Positions 22,102 through 31,175 are shown, counted from the first letter of the stretch. The stretch: DNA of 42,137 nt from Acidomonas methanolica (GCF_004346035.1 NZ_SLZN01000024.1:1-42137); one strand, 5' to 3'. A program made the numbers and translations. Notes: a model not told the origin generated them from the letters alone.

Positions 22102-24048
22102 TCAGGAATCAACCCAGTCGAGCGGCACTAATTTGCGGCCATGCCGCCAGCGTTCAATCACGGCGTCATCGAACCAGTCCTCCTTGAGATCGGCATGGTC
22201 GAGCAGAATCACCTGGAGCGAGGGTGCGATCTCACGGGCAACTTTGGCAATCAGCGAGAAAAGCTTCTGCACCGCCGTCTTGTCCTCGTCCGCAAGCGAC
22301 GCGATCGACCCGTCGTCGGCATCTTTTTCCGGCGGATAATGCGCTTGGGACGGCTGGTCGAGAATGAGGAAGGCGGGCACAGGCCGCGCTTTCTGGCGGA
22401 ACCATTTGTGGAGCGCGAGATGGGTGAGGACGTGATAGCCGACCCAGTTCTCGCCGCTGCCCATCCGTTGCAGCGGCACCGGTCCGTCGATCGTGTCGGC
22501 GATCACGGTGAGCTTGCGGATGTCGAGCCGGAGTTGGCTGCCACGATGTTCAAGGTCGAGCGTCTCCGAGTAGTCAGTCATCATCCGGCCGATGATGTTG
22601 AGATAGGTCTCAAGCCGCTCCTGGGCGCTGTCGTCGCCGACCTCATCCGCGAGCATGGCGACGCGGGCGCGCGCCTCCTCGACCTGCCGCACCAGCGCCG
22701 AATTGTCGGCGCTGCGGTCCGAGGTGCTCAGATACTGCGTGATCTTGCCGACCGTTCGGGCCTGAACGACGAAATCATCACGCTGCTTGGCAAGGAATTC
22801 GTTCTCTCGGATGCGAGTTGCCATGCGCTGACCGTTCTCGCGCAAACGGCCTTCCAGCCCGGTCTCACGCTCCTGAAGAGCAGCGAGCTTCGCCTGGATC
22901 TTCGGGCTCTCGGTTTCAACGGCCTGGAGCTCTTGGTGCATCCCGGCGAGCGCGCCTGCGATTTCATCGACTGCGGGCAGTGGCGTCTCGAGCACGCTTT
23001 CGCACAAGGGGCAATGGGCATGATCCGCCTCGGTGTCGCGGAACAGGCCGATAGCGCTCAGCCGGGCGCGCTGCTCGCCGGCTTCGCGTCGATAGCCACC
23101 ATTCTCGGTGCGGAAGAGCCGCGTCGCGCGCAGTTCCGACTTGACCTCCTCCAGCTCGTTTCTCAGCGCGGCGCGCTCGGTGCGCAGCCTTACCAGCGCA
23201 TCGTCGGCGCTGCCGACGACAAAATTGTCGCCGACGAAAGCGATGCCCGCCACATGAGAGAGGGCGCCGATGACAGCCTCGGGTGTCGATGCGACGACAC
23301 GCTCATCGACCAAACCGACGGACTTTGCCTCTTCGAGCAACGCCAGGGCCTCGGGTAACTCGTCCGAACTGGCGTTCGAAATCTCGCGGAGTTGGCGCTC
23401 GAGACGCCGCAACTCGCGCTTAGCAGCATCGAAAAGCGAAAGTTTGAGCAGACGATCTTCGTCGATCGCGCCGAGGAAGTACGGCAGACTATCCTTGACG
23501 GCCTGGGCGATGAAATTATCACCGGTCCGGTGGAACAGGATTTTCTTGCTGTCGATCTCGTCTTGATCCTGGAACGAGAATGTCAGCGCGTGACGGATGT
23601 TGGCAGTGAGCGGATCGCGGGTCTGGCCAGCGGGCGGCCGATGCTGATTCTCGTTGATGCAGACAGCTGCGTCCAGCATTTTACCCAGCGCATCGAGCGT
23701 GAAATTCTTGGCTAGCACGGAGATGGCAGGCGGCTCGATCGTCGTGCCCCGCTGCACGTATATGTCGGGGCTCGTCTTGTTTCCGGGGCCGGGGTTGCGA
23801 CGGGCCACAAAGATTTGGCTGTCGCCTGCTTGGAACAGCACGGCGAACCACGACACGTGTCGCCGGATGACGCCTTCGGCGACGTAACAGTCGTCGCGGC
23901 CGGTACAATAGTCCACGATGTCGATCAGTGCCGACTTGCCGGTTTTCGACGCGCCGGTGATGACGTTCAACTCGCCGATCCTGAAAGGCAACTCCCGAAT
24001 CCGACCGTCATGGCTGTAGAGGATGATATTGGCAATCTGGAAGGTCAT
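22102..24048 (-). CDS. DUF3732 SMC/Rad50-like ATPase of an ABC-3C (Lamassu-like) defence system
   Basis: 648 aa from ATG 24048, overlapping the previous stop (ATGA). Walker A GASKTGKS is at residues 32-39. Long coiled coils follow, with a Rad50-type zinc-hook CPLC (C346, C349) between them. The ABC signature region is GSGEN (530-534), Walker B LILDQPSQ (561-568) and the switch LLDHAD near 615-620. The residue after the Walker B Asp is Gln rather than the usual Glu, which I recall as common in DUF3732. In ABC-3C and Lamassu/DdmABC systems the SMC-like ATPase senses DNA and restrains or releases the nuclease partner. Confidence 0.85.
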   Translation of the reverse strand: MTFQIANIILYSHDGRIRELPFRIGELNVITGASKTGKSALIDIVDYCTGRDDCYVAEGVIRRHVSWFAVLFQAGDSQIFVARRNPGPGNKTSPDIYVQRGTTIEPPAISVLAKNFTLDALGKMLDAAVCINENQHRPPAGQTRDPLTANIRHALTFSFQDQDEIDSKKILFHRTGDNFIAQAVKDSLPYFLGAIDEDRLLKLSLFDAAKRELRRLERQLREISNASSDELPEALALLEEAKSVGLVDERVVASTPEAVIGALSHVAGIAFVGDNFVVGSADDALVRLRTERAALRNELEEVKSELRATRLFRTENGGYRREAGEQRARLSAIGLFRDTEADHAHCPLCESVLETPLPAVDEIAGALAGMHQELQAVETESPKIQAKLAALQERETGLEGRLRENGQRMATRIRENEFLAKQRDDFVVQARTVGKITQYLSTSDRSADNSALVRQVEEARARVAMLADEVGDDSAQERLETYLNIIGRMMTDYSETLDLEHRGSQLRLDIRKLTVIADTIDGPVPLQRMGSGENWVGYHVLTHLALHKWFRQKARPVPAFLILDQPSQAHYPPEKDADDGSIASLADEDKTAVQKLFSLIAKVAREIAPSLQVILLDHADLKEDWFDDAVIERWRHGRKLVPLDWVDS

Positions 24049-24566
24049 GGCGCCACTCCCCATGCAGCGAAGATGGTGTGATCGGTTCCGGCGCCGGCAA
24101 GCCACCGGCCGACAAAGGCCGCCCGGTCAACGCATTCGCGGGTCTCGTCAGTGTGATTAGCGTCCCTGGGATAGGATGCTGGTATGCGGCGGCGGCCGAC
24201 CGCCAGTGCGGTGCCATCGACCGCGAGATAGGCGTGGGCCATGGCGAACATTAGTGCTTCCTGCGTGACCGCCCGGGTCAGGCGCATTCGGCCAGAGAAC
24301 GTGATATGTACGTCCTTATGCTCTTGCAGCCAGGTCAGTACGCCCGTGACGGTCGTTTTTGGCAATGCTTCGCGGGTGCGGCGATGAAGCACGATCGGTA
24401 CGAGCAAGAACGCCAACGCGATCGGCATTGGACGGCCCGCCTTGCGCGCATAGTCGGCCACCATGCGGCACAACAGCATCCCGACAAAGGCCGGGTTAAG
24501 CAGACGAGCCTCCTCTTGCGGCCTGTCGCTCCAAGCCGGCCGAGCACCAGATGCCTGGTCACTCAT
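24045..24566 (-). CDS. Three-component ABC system middle component
   Basis: 173 aa. The start ATG 24566 follows AAGGGAGGCGACG; an upstream GTG at 24584 is possible but poorer. The segment RPQEEARLLNPAFVGMLLCR followed by PMPIALAFLLVPIVLHRRTR and ALPKT is characteristic of ABC-3C middle components, small helical adaptors with no known enzyme activity that bridge the ATPase and the effector. It overlaps the nuclease gene by 8 bp and the ATPase gene by 4 bp, so all three are translated together. Confidence 0.85.
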   Translation of the reverse strand: MSDQASGARPAWSDRPQEEARLLNPAFVGMLLCRMVADYARKAGRPMPIALAFLLVPIVLHRRTREALPKTTVTGVLTWLQEHKDVHITFSGRMRLTRAVTQEALMFAMAHAYLAVDGTALAVGRRRIPASYPRDANHTDETRECVDRAAFVGRWLAGAGTDHTIFAAWGVAP

Positions 24567-25737
24567 CGTCGCCTCCCTTCGCACGGAAGTCTGGGTGCCA
24601 TCCTAGGGCCAGACGGTTGGCGAGAATATGAAAGCTACCGTGCGTCAGGAACCGCTGCCGCACAGAGCGGAGCGGGAAATCGGCGTCGCACTCCGCCCAT
24701 TTATAGATCTGCCTTCCCGCAGCGATCCGGAGGGCATCGTCTCGTCCGTCGCATTCCTCGCAGGCGGATTCGAAGCGGGGTTCCCACGCTTCGATCAGGC
24801 CACGCTCGTAGCGTTGCAGTTCATTGTCGACGAGCAGGTCGTCGCGTGCCCATCGCGATCGCTGCTCGAAGGCGCGATAATAATCGCGGATTGCCCATCC
24901 GATCCGCTTCGGCGCGACCTCGATATCGCGTAGTTGGCGCACGAAAAGACGCCCGTCATGCTCGTCCAGTATCTCCTGGGTCACGTCAAGTTCGGCGAAA
25001 TCGACTGGCAAGGCGTCACGCTGGAAACTCTCGCGGAGTTCTTCGATCTTGGCATCGACGGTAACGACAGGGATCGGTGGAGCGCCTGCGACAGAGAGCG
25101 AGGCGATGACCTGGCGGAACCACCATCCTTCCAGACGTTCGACAAGCGCTGGAACATGCTGGGTCTTCGCTGCGTGGTGCAGCTCAGCCTCGATATCGGC
25201 TTGCAGGTCGAGCGCGTCGGATGCCGCGTCGAGCACCGTCATGACCTTGAGGAGGCCCACGCGCAGCGTTGGGCTAAGCGCGTTAAATGCTTGGTAAGCG
25301 AGTGCGTTGGTCGCACTCGTCGATGTAGCAGCAGAGGCTTCGAGCAGTACCAAGGCCCCGGCCTCGTCTCGACCATCCGCCCTGAGCAGAGACGCGGCGG
25401 AGCCGGAAGGCGCGGTTGCGGTGGTGATGAGGAAGAAGCGGGATGAGATTACCGTCGCGGGGTCGGCCGCGATGCGCTCGGCCCAGACGCGCAGCGTCTT
25501 CCATAGGTCGGTGCTAGCGTCGGAAAGGCTGCCTTTGCCGGCAAGATGATGTTTGGTCTGAATCAGCTCGACGGGATCGCCATTCTGCTCGAAAGCGACA
25601 TCATCGAACCGCTCAATCGAGATGTCCGCCCCGGGTGCATCGCGCGTCGCTTGAATCGCCTTGAACAGCGCGAAACGGCATTGATACAGGTAACCGACCA
25701 TCGATGCCGTAGCATCAAACTTGTTGCCGCCCGCCAT
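24559..25737 (-). CDS. ABC-3C effector: Cap4-like nuclease domain plus ABC-3C C-terminal domain
   Basis: 392 aa. The N-terminus has GYLYQCRFALFKAI (residues 15-28), then ISIERFDDVAFE (E42, D45, D46) and VELIQTKHH (E57, Q60, K62). This spacing of acid residues before Q-x-K is that of Cap4/DUF4297 PD-(D/E)xK endonucleases. A helical middle precedes the C-terminal region RLFVRQLRDIEVAPKRIGWA with ERGLIEAWEPRF and FHILANRLALGWHPDF, which fits the ABC-3C C-terminal domain. It probably degrades DNA or kills the cell once the SMC ATPase is triggered. It is first in the operon. Confidence 0.82.
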   Translation of the reverse strand: MAGGNKFDATASMVGYLYQCRFALFKAIQATRDAPGADISIERFDDVAFEQNGDPVELIQTKHHLAGKGSLSDASTDLWKTLRVWAERIAADPATVISSRFFLITTATAPSGSAASLLRADGRDEAGALVLLEASAATSTSATNALAYQAFNALSPTLRVGLLKVMTVLDAASDALDLQADIEAELHHAAKTQHVPALVERLEGWWFRQVIASLSVAGAPPIPVVTVDAKIEELRESFQRDALPVDFAELDVTQEILDEHDGRLFVRQLRDIEVAPKRIGWAIRDYYRAFEQRSRWARDDLLVDNELQRYERGLIEAWEPRFESACEECDGRDDALRIAAGRQIYKWAECDADFPLRSVRQRFLTHGSFHILANRLALGWHPDFRAKGGDDE

Positions 25738-26142
25738 AGCTTGGTGTCGATCCCCCGTCTGAGCCTAGTAACGATCTTAAGTTTTCGCCAGATTTGGTCA
25801 AGCACAAGCTCCAAGGCCAATACGATTGGCGTGTGCCGGCTGGCGACCGGTTACGATTGTGAGTTCCCACGATGCTGCCCTCGACTGTCAGGTTCTAGCA
25901 GCGGCGGGATGTCCCAAACTCGGTCGATTCACGTGTGCCTAGCAAATTTCGACTTTCGGGAAACTGTCCCAACCGCCTGAATGTCCGAGATGAGGGCGAC
26001 TGCTGCCTGCCTGCTTCAAATTCATTGAGCAGACAGGCAGATCAGGGGGGAAACTGGCAGGTCGGCTATCTGTTGAAAAACATGATAAAGCTGCCAATAC
26101 TTTCCTCCTTACGAAGCGGTCCTTCAAATAATCAGAGCCGTA
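25738..26142. other. Gap upstream of the defence operon, with a strong stem-loop
   Basis: 405 bases. The left part must contain the ABC-3C promoter, though no convincing hexamers were placed. A hairpin with 13-base arms (12 paired) spans 26003-26040: CTGCCTGCCTGCT and AGCAGACAGGCAG around a 12-base loop. It lies about 100 bases past the antiporter stop and has no T-run. No gene is supported. Confidence 0.45.
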
Positions 26143-26690
26143 TTATTGCGGTCCAAGCGTAGAGGACGGATAGAGTTTGCGGGCAACACGCTCCATGGTT
26201 AGCCCCTGCACAATGATCGTAAACACCACTACGCCGTAACAGACAGGCAACAATAGGTCGCGCAAGTCTCCAGGCGGCAATCCAAGCGCCAGCGAAACCG
26301 AGATGCCGCCACGCAGACCGCCCCAGGTCAGGATACCGAGGACACGGCCCCGCTCCCATTGTCGGAGATGAACGGGAAGAGTGGACAACAGAACGCTCAA
26401 TGCCCGCACGGCAATGGACAGTGGAATCACAGCAAGTGTCGCCAGCACCGTAAACAGATGTGGTGTGATCTCCAGGATTTCAAAGCCGATCAGCATAAAC
26501 AGCAGGACGTTCAGCACCTCGTCAATGAGTGTCCATGCGACGTCGAGTTCCTTTCGGGATGCCTCATCAAAAACGGAATGGCTATAGCTTGTTCCAAAGC
26601 ACAGTCCTGCCACCACGACGGCAATCGCACCCGACATGCCAAGCTGGTTGGCAATGCTGAAGGTTCCGGTCGCCAGAGCCAGTGACGTCA
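26143..26690 (-). pseudogene. Na+/H+ antiporter (CPA1 family), C-terminal part, separated by an IS
   Basis: About 180 residues (LTSLALATGTFSIANQLGMS, GAIAVVVAGLCFG, VLLFMLIGFEI, LTWGGLRGGISVSLALGLPP) form the second half of a CPA1 sodium/proton antiporter, including the G-GLRGG-x-S motif. The first half is at 28009-28720. The fragments join in frame if the IS and one copy of the 3-bp duplication are removed, so the gene was intact before insertion. This part has no start of its own with a ribosome binding site. Confidence 0.88.
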
Positions 26691-26753
26691 GCAAGAGGTG
26701 GTCCCATCCGTTCGGACAGCTTTACGGGCCTGATAAGCTATAGCCGGTTGTTG

Positions 26754-27632
26754 TCATGCCGCCAGGTTGACGGTGTTGCTGTTGGCCATTGGGTCCGGGG
26801 TTAAGCCCGGACCCAATGGCGTCGGCGCGTTATGATACGACTCATCGGGCGTGCGTCCAGCCAAAGCCGAATGAGGACGCTGCCCGTTGTAATGCGCGAT
26901 CCATGCAATGAGCCCGGCCCGCAGTTCCGAACCGGTCTCGAACGCGTGCAGGTAGACGCATTCGTATTTCAGGGATCGCCACAGGCGCTCGATGAAGACG
27001 TTGTCGAGCCATCGGCCGCGCCCGTCCATGCTGATGCGGATCCGGCGCGCTTGCAGCACGTCCGTGAACCGGGGCGTCGTGAATTGTGACCCCTGATCCG
27101 TGTTGAAGATCTCCGGTGCGCCGTAGCGGATCAGGGCCTCCTGTAGCGCCTCGATGCAGAACTCGGCATCCATCGTGTTCGACAGCCGCCAGGACAGAAC
27201 CTTGCGCGTCGACCAGTCCATGATCGCCACGAGATACAGAAAACCCTTCCGCATCGGGATATAGGTGATGTCCGAGCACCACACCTGATTGGGGCGATCG
27301 ATCACCACATCCCGCAGCAAATACGGATATTTCCGATGCGCAGGATGCGGTATCGTCGTGTGCGGCTTCTGATAGATCGCCCGCAGCCCCATCGTCGCCA
27401 TCAGCCGACGGACACGCTTGCGCCCGACATCATGGCCGAGCCGCCTGAGATGCCAGGTCATCTGCCGCGACCCGTAATAGGGTGTCTCAAGAAACTGCGC
27501 GTCGATCAGCCGCATCAGTTCAAGATTGCCCTCACTCTCCGGCACCGGCCGGTAATACACGGACGACCGGTTGAGTTGCAGCAGCGCGCATTGCCGCACC
27601 ACGGAAAGCCGAGGCCGTTTCAGGTCGATCAT
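26754..27632 (-). CDS. IS3-family transposase OrfB (DDE integrase domain)
   Basis: 292 aa from ATG 27632, which overlaps the OrfA stop by ATGA. The HTH_21 region is SGEYRRPVPE-like (SSVYYRPVPESEGNLELMRL), followed by YGSRQMTWHLRRLGHDVGRK. The catalytic triad is visible in VWCSDITYIP (D), IFNTDQGSQFT (D) and DNVFIERLWRSLKYE (E). Many IS3 members make an OrfAB fusion by -1 frameshifting; here the frames overlap longer (to 27809), so fusion remains possible, but the ATGA start suggests reinitiation. Confidence 0.93.
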   Translation of the reverse strand: MIDLKRPRLSVVRQCALLQLNRSSVYYRPVPESEGNLELMRLIDAQFLETPYYGSRQMTWHLRRLGHDVGRKRVRRLMATMGLRAIYQKPHTTIPHPAHRKYPYLLRDVVIDRPNQVWCSDITYIPMRKGFLYLVAIMDWSTRKVLSWRLSNTMDAEFCIEALQEALIRYGAPEIFNTDQGSQFTTPRFTDVLQARRIRISMDGRGRWLDNVFIERLWRSLKYECVYLHAFETGSELRAGLIAWIAHYNGQRPHSALAGRTPDESYHNAPTPLGPGLTPDPMANSNTVNLAA

Positions 27633-27940
27633 TTGCCGCCTCTGAGCATGCCCAACCGCACAGAGGCATCCCGCAAAAAATCCCGTTCCACCAGCAATTG
27701 GCCAATCTTTGCGTGAAGTTTCTCCACGTCGGCCGGGCTGGCCGCCGCCTCCGGTGCCGCCTTGCCGGAGAAGATGCCCGCCATGCCCTCGACTGCCTGG
27801 CGCTTCCACTGGGCAATCATCGTCTGGTGCACGCCGTGCTTCGACGCCAACTCCGACAGCGTCTGCTCGCCCCGGATCGCCTCCAGCGCAACCCGCGACT
27901 TGAACTCCGCCGAATATCGTTTCCGCGTAACCTTGCCCAT
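27629..27940 (-). CDS. IS3-family transposase OrfA (HTH)
   Basis: 103 aa. KRYSAEFKSRVALEAIRGEQ followed by TLSELASKHGVHQTMIAQWKR is the helix-turn-helix of HTH_Tnp_1, and KLHAKIGQLLVERDFLRDAS forms a leucine-zipper-like coil for dimerisation. It binds the terminal repeats. The full IS3 layout is intact, so the element may still be active. Confidence 0.93.
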   Translation of the reverse strand: MGKVTRKRYSAEFKSRVALEAIRGEQTLSELASKHGVHQTMIAQWKRQAVEGMAGIFSGKAAPEAAASPADVEKLHAKIGQLLVERDFLRDASVRLGMLRGGK

Positions 27941-28008
27941 AAACCCGTCCTCTCTCAGGCCGGTTTATAGCTTACGCCCCTGTCCGAAAAATGGGGGCCA
28001 CCTCTGCA

Positions 28009-28720
28009 GATCAATATGCGGATCCCGCTGCCCTTTAAGCACACGGAGTGCGATGCATCCGGTCAGTGCGCCCAGCAGACCGCCACCGATGGCCTCACGG
28101 CAGAAACTCAGAGCAATCTCGGAGGCGGTCACTCCCTGACTGTCCCCGGTCGCCAGTCCAATCGTGACACCGAAAATGACAACGCCCACGCCGTCATTAA
28201 ACAGGCTCTCCCCTGCGAAAACAGCCTGAAGGGGGCCGGGCAGTCCGAGACGTTTCAGCATACCGACAACCGAAACAGGATCAGTCGGTGCAAGGATAGC
28301 CCCAAGGACGATGCACCACGAGAAAGGAACGGCATGACCCAACAGAGGGAAGACGTACCATGCCGCGATCGCCAGTAAGGCAACAGCCAGAACGGTTCCC
28401 AAAACAGAGAGAGCGGCCACGGAGGCAAGCTTTGCGCGCAGATGTCCGACATCCACCTGCGTGGCCCCGGCAAACAGAAGCAGTGACAGCGCACCATTCA
28501 GGAGGGCCGTGGGAAGATTGATCGCTCCGAGAACAGATCGCGGGAGAGCCTGGAGGTCGTAGGCCGGTATCAACAGGTTCAGGATCATAACCAGCAGGGA
28601 AGCCAGTAATGAGAGGACCAGCACACCGATTGTCACAGGAAGGTGAAACGTGTGGTGATTGAGAATGCTGAACCCTGCCGAGAGAGTCAGAAGCAGGGCG
28701 ATGAGGCTGATGGTATCCAT
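28009..28720 (-). pseudogene. Na+/H+ antiporter (CPA1 family), N-terminal part, cut by an IS
   Basis: About 237 residues from ATG 28720 (MDTISLIALLLTLSAGFSIL), preceded by GGAGGC. Membrane segments follow one another, with the ion-binding motif LGAILAPTDPVSVVGML and the FAGESLFNDGVGVVIFG block of CPA1 exchangers (acidic residues D and ND). The reading frame enters the IS after HIDL. A truncated antiporter would lack half its membrane helices and should be inactive. Confidence 0.9.
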
Positions 28721-29071
28721 GCCTCCACCGCTGGCTGCTCCTGTCCTCTACGTCAAGAAAAACCGGCAATGGTCCGCTATCTGAGAAGCCTGACTGGTCT
28801 TCCCATATCCGATACGGAGGCATTCAGAACGTCGGCTCGGGGGAAGACGTGGAGGGGAGCGGACATCTCGCTCATTTTGCCCAGTGGGGGCATATGTCGT
28901 GCTTTCGATGGGATGCGGAGCGGGTATATTATAAAGAATACCCAGTACAGAGCAGCCTGTCCTATCGTGCTCAGGCCACGCCGCTGTCATGGCTCCCATA
29001 ATAACGCCATAATCAGGACCAGATCATCGGGTTACGATCCTCTTGAAGTCAAAAAAGAGATTCACAGAATA
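28721..29071. other. Divergent intergenic region between the antiporter and the proline-rich protein gene
   Basis: 351 bases, the promoter region of both divergent genes. AT-rich stretches near 28925-28945 and 29040-29060 could hold promoters; none is convincing. No gene is supported. Confidence 0.4.
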
Positions 29072-29380
29072 ATGCGCCTTACGCTCATCGTGTTCTGCCT
29101 TCTGTCGCTTTTCCTTCCGATCCGGCAGGCAGAAGCCAGACCTTTCTTTCATCGCGGGCTGCCAGCCGTCGTGGTGCGCAGGCCGCCGCCACCGCCTCGG
29201 TTTGTCGTCAGACCACCTCCTCTACCGCCCGCGATGATCTGGCGACCAGCACCGCCACCGCCGCCACCACGTTACGAAATGGTGCCCGTTATCCGACCAG
29301 GTTTCTTCTGGGAACCGGGACGCTGGTTCTGGAACGGGACGGCCTATATCTGGCGTCCGGGCTGGATGAGACAATACTGA
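29072..29380 (+). CDS. Secreted proline- and tryptophan-rich small protein
   Basis: 102 aa from ATG 29072. A signal peptide (MRLTLIVFCLLSLFLPIRQA, cleavage after EA-R) leads into proline clusters (VVRRPPPPPRFVVRPPP and RPAPPPPPPRYEMVP). It ends with WEPGRWFWNGTAYIWRPGWM, resembling the Y-x-W-x-P-G repeats of small cell-envelope proteins in acetic acid bacteria and other proteobacteria. It is probably periplasmic or envelope-bound. The role is unknown. The upstream frame to 28643 lies antisense to the antiporter gene and is rejected. Confidence 0.7.
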   Translation: MRLTLIVFCLLSLFLPIRQAEARPFFHRGLPAVVVRRPPPPPRFVVRPPPLPPAMIWRPAPPPPPPRYEMVPVIRPGFFWEPGRWFWNGTAYIWRPGWMRQY

Positions 29381-29393
29381 GATCATTACTCGG

Positions 29394-29445
29394 GGCTGGC
29401 ACCAGCCGATGTCGCTGCGATCAGGGCATAAATCCCGCCCTGATC
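29394..29445. terminator. Convergent intergenic hairpins, likely bidirectional terminator
   Basis: Two stem-loops between convergent genes: GGCTGG-CA-CCAGCC (29394-29407) and GATCAGGGC with GCCCTGATC (29419-29427 and 29437-29445). T-runs are weak, so this is a moderate call. Confidence 0.45.
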
Positions 29446-29468
29446 TCTGGGTTTCGTAAGTCTTACTT

Positions 29469-31175
29469 CTATCGGGAAAGTACAACCATTTCCGCCTGGG
29501 GAGCCAGATGAACCTCTCCGGAGGAAAGAGTGCTGTAACGACCATGCCCGACAGCGGGTTGTGCCAGCACACCATAACACCCGTTGGTCGCCTGTGTGCT
29601 GAAGGTCAGACGGCTCAGGGTTTTAACACCCTCCCCGGGGACGGAGAAACGGATGCTGTCGGGACTCCATGCAACCTGATCCGCTCCGAATGCCCGGTGT
29701 ATGACCGTGCCATCTGTAAAACGGGCTTCCAGATCGAGCGCGCCATCAAGGGCAGTGCCTCCACTGGTGGCAAGCAGACCGTCATCAACTTTCTGAAAAA
29801 CCGGGACGGCGAAGCTGTGTCCCTTCGGCCCTGCATTTCCCCAGTCCTGCTCCAGGACTGTCTGTGTACGGATCCTGCAATCGGCCTGTTTTGTGGACGG
29901 AACTGAAACTGCTCCGGCCATTCCAGCCAGTGGAATCCTCACCTGCGCCTGACAGGCAAGCGGCCTGATATGCTTCTGGCCGTCGAAAGACAGAGGGAAC
30001 CAGTATGTACTGGAAAGCGCCTGACTGTTATCGCCATGCACGACATGACCATTGGCAACACGGCTGTGCGGATTGGTGCGGTAACCCCAGACGGCCGTCA
30101 TTACGATCGGCCCGCCGGAGGAGGGAAGAACCATCGCGCCCTTGTTCTGGCCTGTACATCCGTCAGGCGCAATGACGGTGCCTGTTCTGAGAGCGTCTCC
30201 GCTCTCATCCTGCTCATTCATCCAGTCGCCAGTGGGCATTTTTGCAGAAACATAGCTGATGGGGACCGCACAGTTGCCACAGGTCGGGCCACCGGTGAGA
30301 TACCAGCGACCATCATGTTCAAAGAAACCCAGTGCCTCGAAATCGGCGGCTTTCATGACCTGCTTCTGTGTGCCGGGCACGTCAGACGTGCCGGTCAGGT
30401 CGGGACGGAGCTTCTGCACCCATACGTCCCATAGCGGCTTGCCTTTTGAATGTGGATCATACTGCCCGGAGAAAGGGTCCGAGGCGATCCAGGCGGAACC
30501 GTCCGGTGCCAGGGCAATGTCGAAATCATGGCCGAGATGATCGCCCTGCGCGACATGCGCTTGCGTCCATGGGCCTTTCGGACTGTCGGCCAGTGCATAA
30601 TAGAGGCCGCCGGTAGGCGCGAAATTGCTGCCAGCCTTGAACCAAAGCACATACTTCTGAAGTGGTGCACTCCACAGCACATGCGGCTTGGACGGGTTGC
30701 CCTCCACTCCTGCGGGATTGGAAATGCTTTCCGGGTGCCAGTGCATCAGGTCACTGGAAGAATAGGCCGCCAGGCCGCACTGACCGCCTGAATGAGCGAC
30801 CGTTGCCGCATTCACCTTCCCGGAAGTAACAACCTTACCACAGGCCCACTTTTCAGCGTACATGTAATAGCGGCCATCAAAAAAAGAGAGTGTGGCCGCG
30901 TGCTCCTCAAGCGCGTTCCCCATGTCATCAAGCGTGATGGCAGGAGGTCCGTACCGGTAAGGAGACAGAGGACTGGGCGGCAGACCGTCATGTCCTTCCA
31001 GAACATCCGGATTGGCAAAATTGCTGACCGTTGCTGTTTCAGCGGCATGGGAACAAGCTGGCAATGTCGTGGCAAATGATACCACCAGCATTCCTGACAC
31101 CACTATGGAAAGCGGGTTTATCTTCAAAAAGACAGGTCCTTCTTCTCTTTTGGTATCTTCATTGTAAAATACCAT
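29469..31175 (-). CDS. Secreted glycoside hydrolase-like protein (GH43-type beta-propeller)
   Basis: 568 aa. A hydrophobic signal segment (INPLSIVVSGMLVVSFATTL) ends near LPAC-SHAAE, so it is exported and may be a lipoprotein. Repeats such as ATLSFFDGRYYMYAEKW, LAAYSSSDLMHWHPESI, SPKGPWTQAHV and ALGFFEHDGRWYLTGGP are the blades of five-bladed propeller hydrolases (GH43/GH62-like), with the YSSSDLxxW pattern typical of GH43. A C-terminal beta-sandwich-like region follows. Substrate cannot be read; plant arabinan, xylan or a bacterial polysaccharide is possible. The ATG 31175 has no clear ribosome binding site. A TTG at 31127, just after AAGGACC and directly before the signal peptide, may be the true start. 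Confidence 0.7.
   Translation of the reverse strand: MVFYNEDTKREEGPVFLKINPLSIVVSGMLVVSFATTLPACSHAAETATVSNFANPDVLEGHDGLPPSPLSPYRYGPPAITLDDMGNALEEHAATLSFFDGRYYMYAEKWACGKVVTSGKVNAATVAHSGGQCGLAAYSSSDLMHWHPESISNPAGVEGNPSKPHVLWSAPLQKYVLWFKAGSNFAPTGGLYYALADSPKGPWTQAHVAQGDHLGHDFDIALAPDGSAWIASDPFSGQYDPHSKGKPLWDVWVQKLRPDLTGTSDVPGTQKQVMKAADFEALGFFEHDGRWYLTGGPTCGNCAVPISYVSAKMPTGDWMNEQDESGDALRTGTVIAPDGCTGQNKGAMVLPSSGGPIVMTAVWGYRTNPHSRVANGHVVHGDNSQALSSTYWFPLSFDGQKHIRPLACQAQVRIPLAGMAGAVSVPSTKQADCRIRTQTVLEQDWGNAGPKGHSFAVPVFQKVDDGLLATSGGTALDGALDLEARFTDGTVIHRAFGADQVAWSPDSIRFSVPGEGVKTLSRLTFSTQATNGCYGVLAQPAVGHGRYSTLSSGEVHLAPQAEMVVLSR

Larger units (their letters stand above)
26691..28008. mobile_element. IS3-family insertion sequence with 3-bp target duplication
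   Basis: The element spans 26694-28005 (1312 bp) and encodes two overlapping ORFs on the minus strand. Terminal inverted repeats begin AGAGGTGG and share the block TTCGGACAG further in (26713-26721 on the left and the complement near 27979-27987 on the right). GCA flanks both sides (26691-26693 and 28006-28008). Removing element and one GCA restores the antiporter frame exactly (…HIDL-LTSLALAT…). Confidence 0.88.

Noticed and set aside
22141-23358. 405-aa plus-strand frame opposite the DUF3732 ATPase gene
   Set aside because: It is antisense to a gene with clear Walker motifs and shows no family feature; a mirror of the codon bias.
30812-31079. Frames on both strands inside the 5' part of the GH43-like gene
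   Set aside because: They overlap the signal peptide and first propeller blades of the supported gene and have no motifs.
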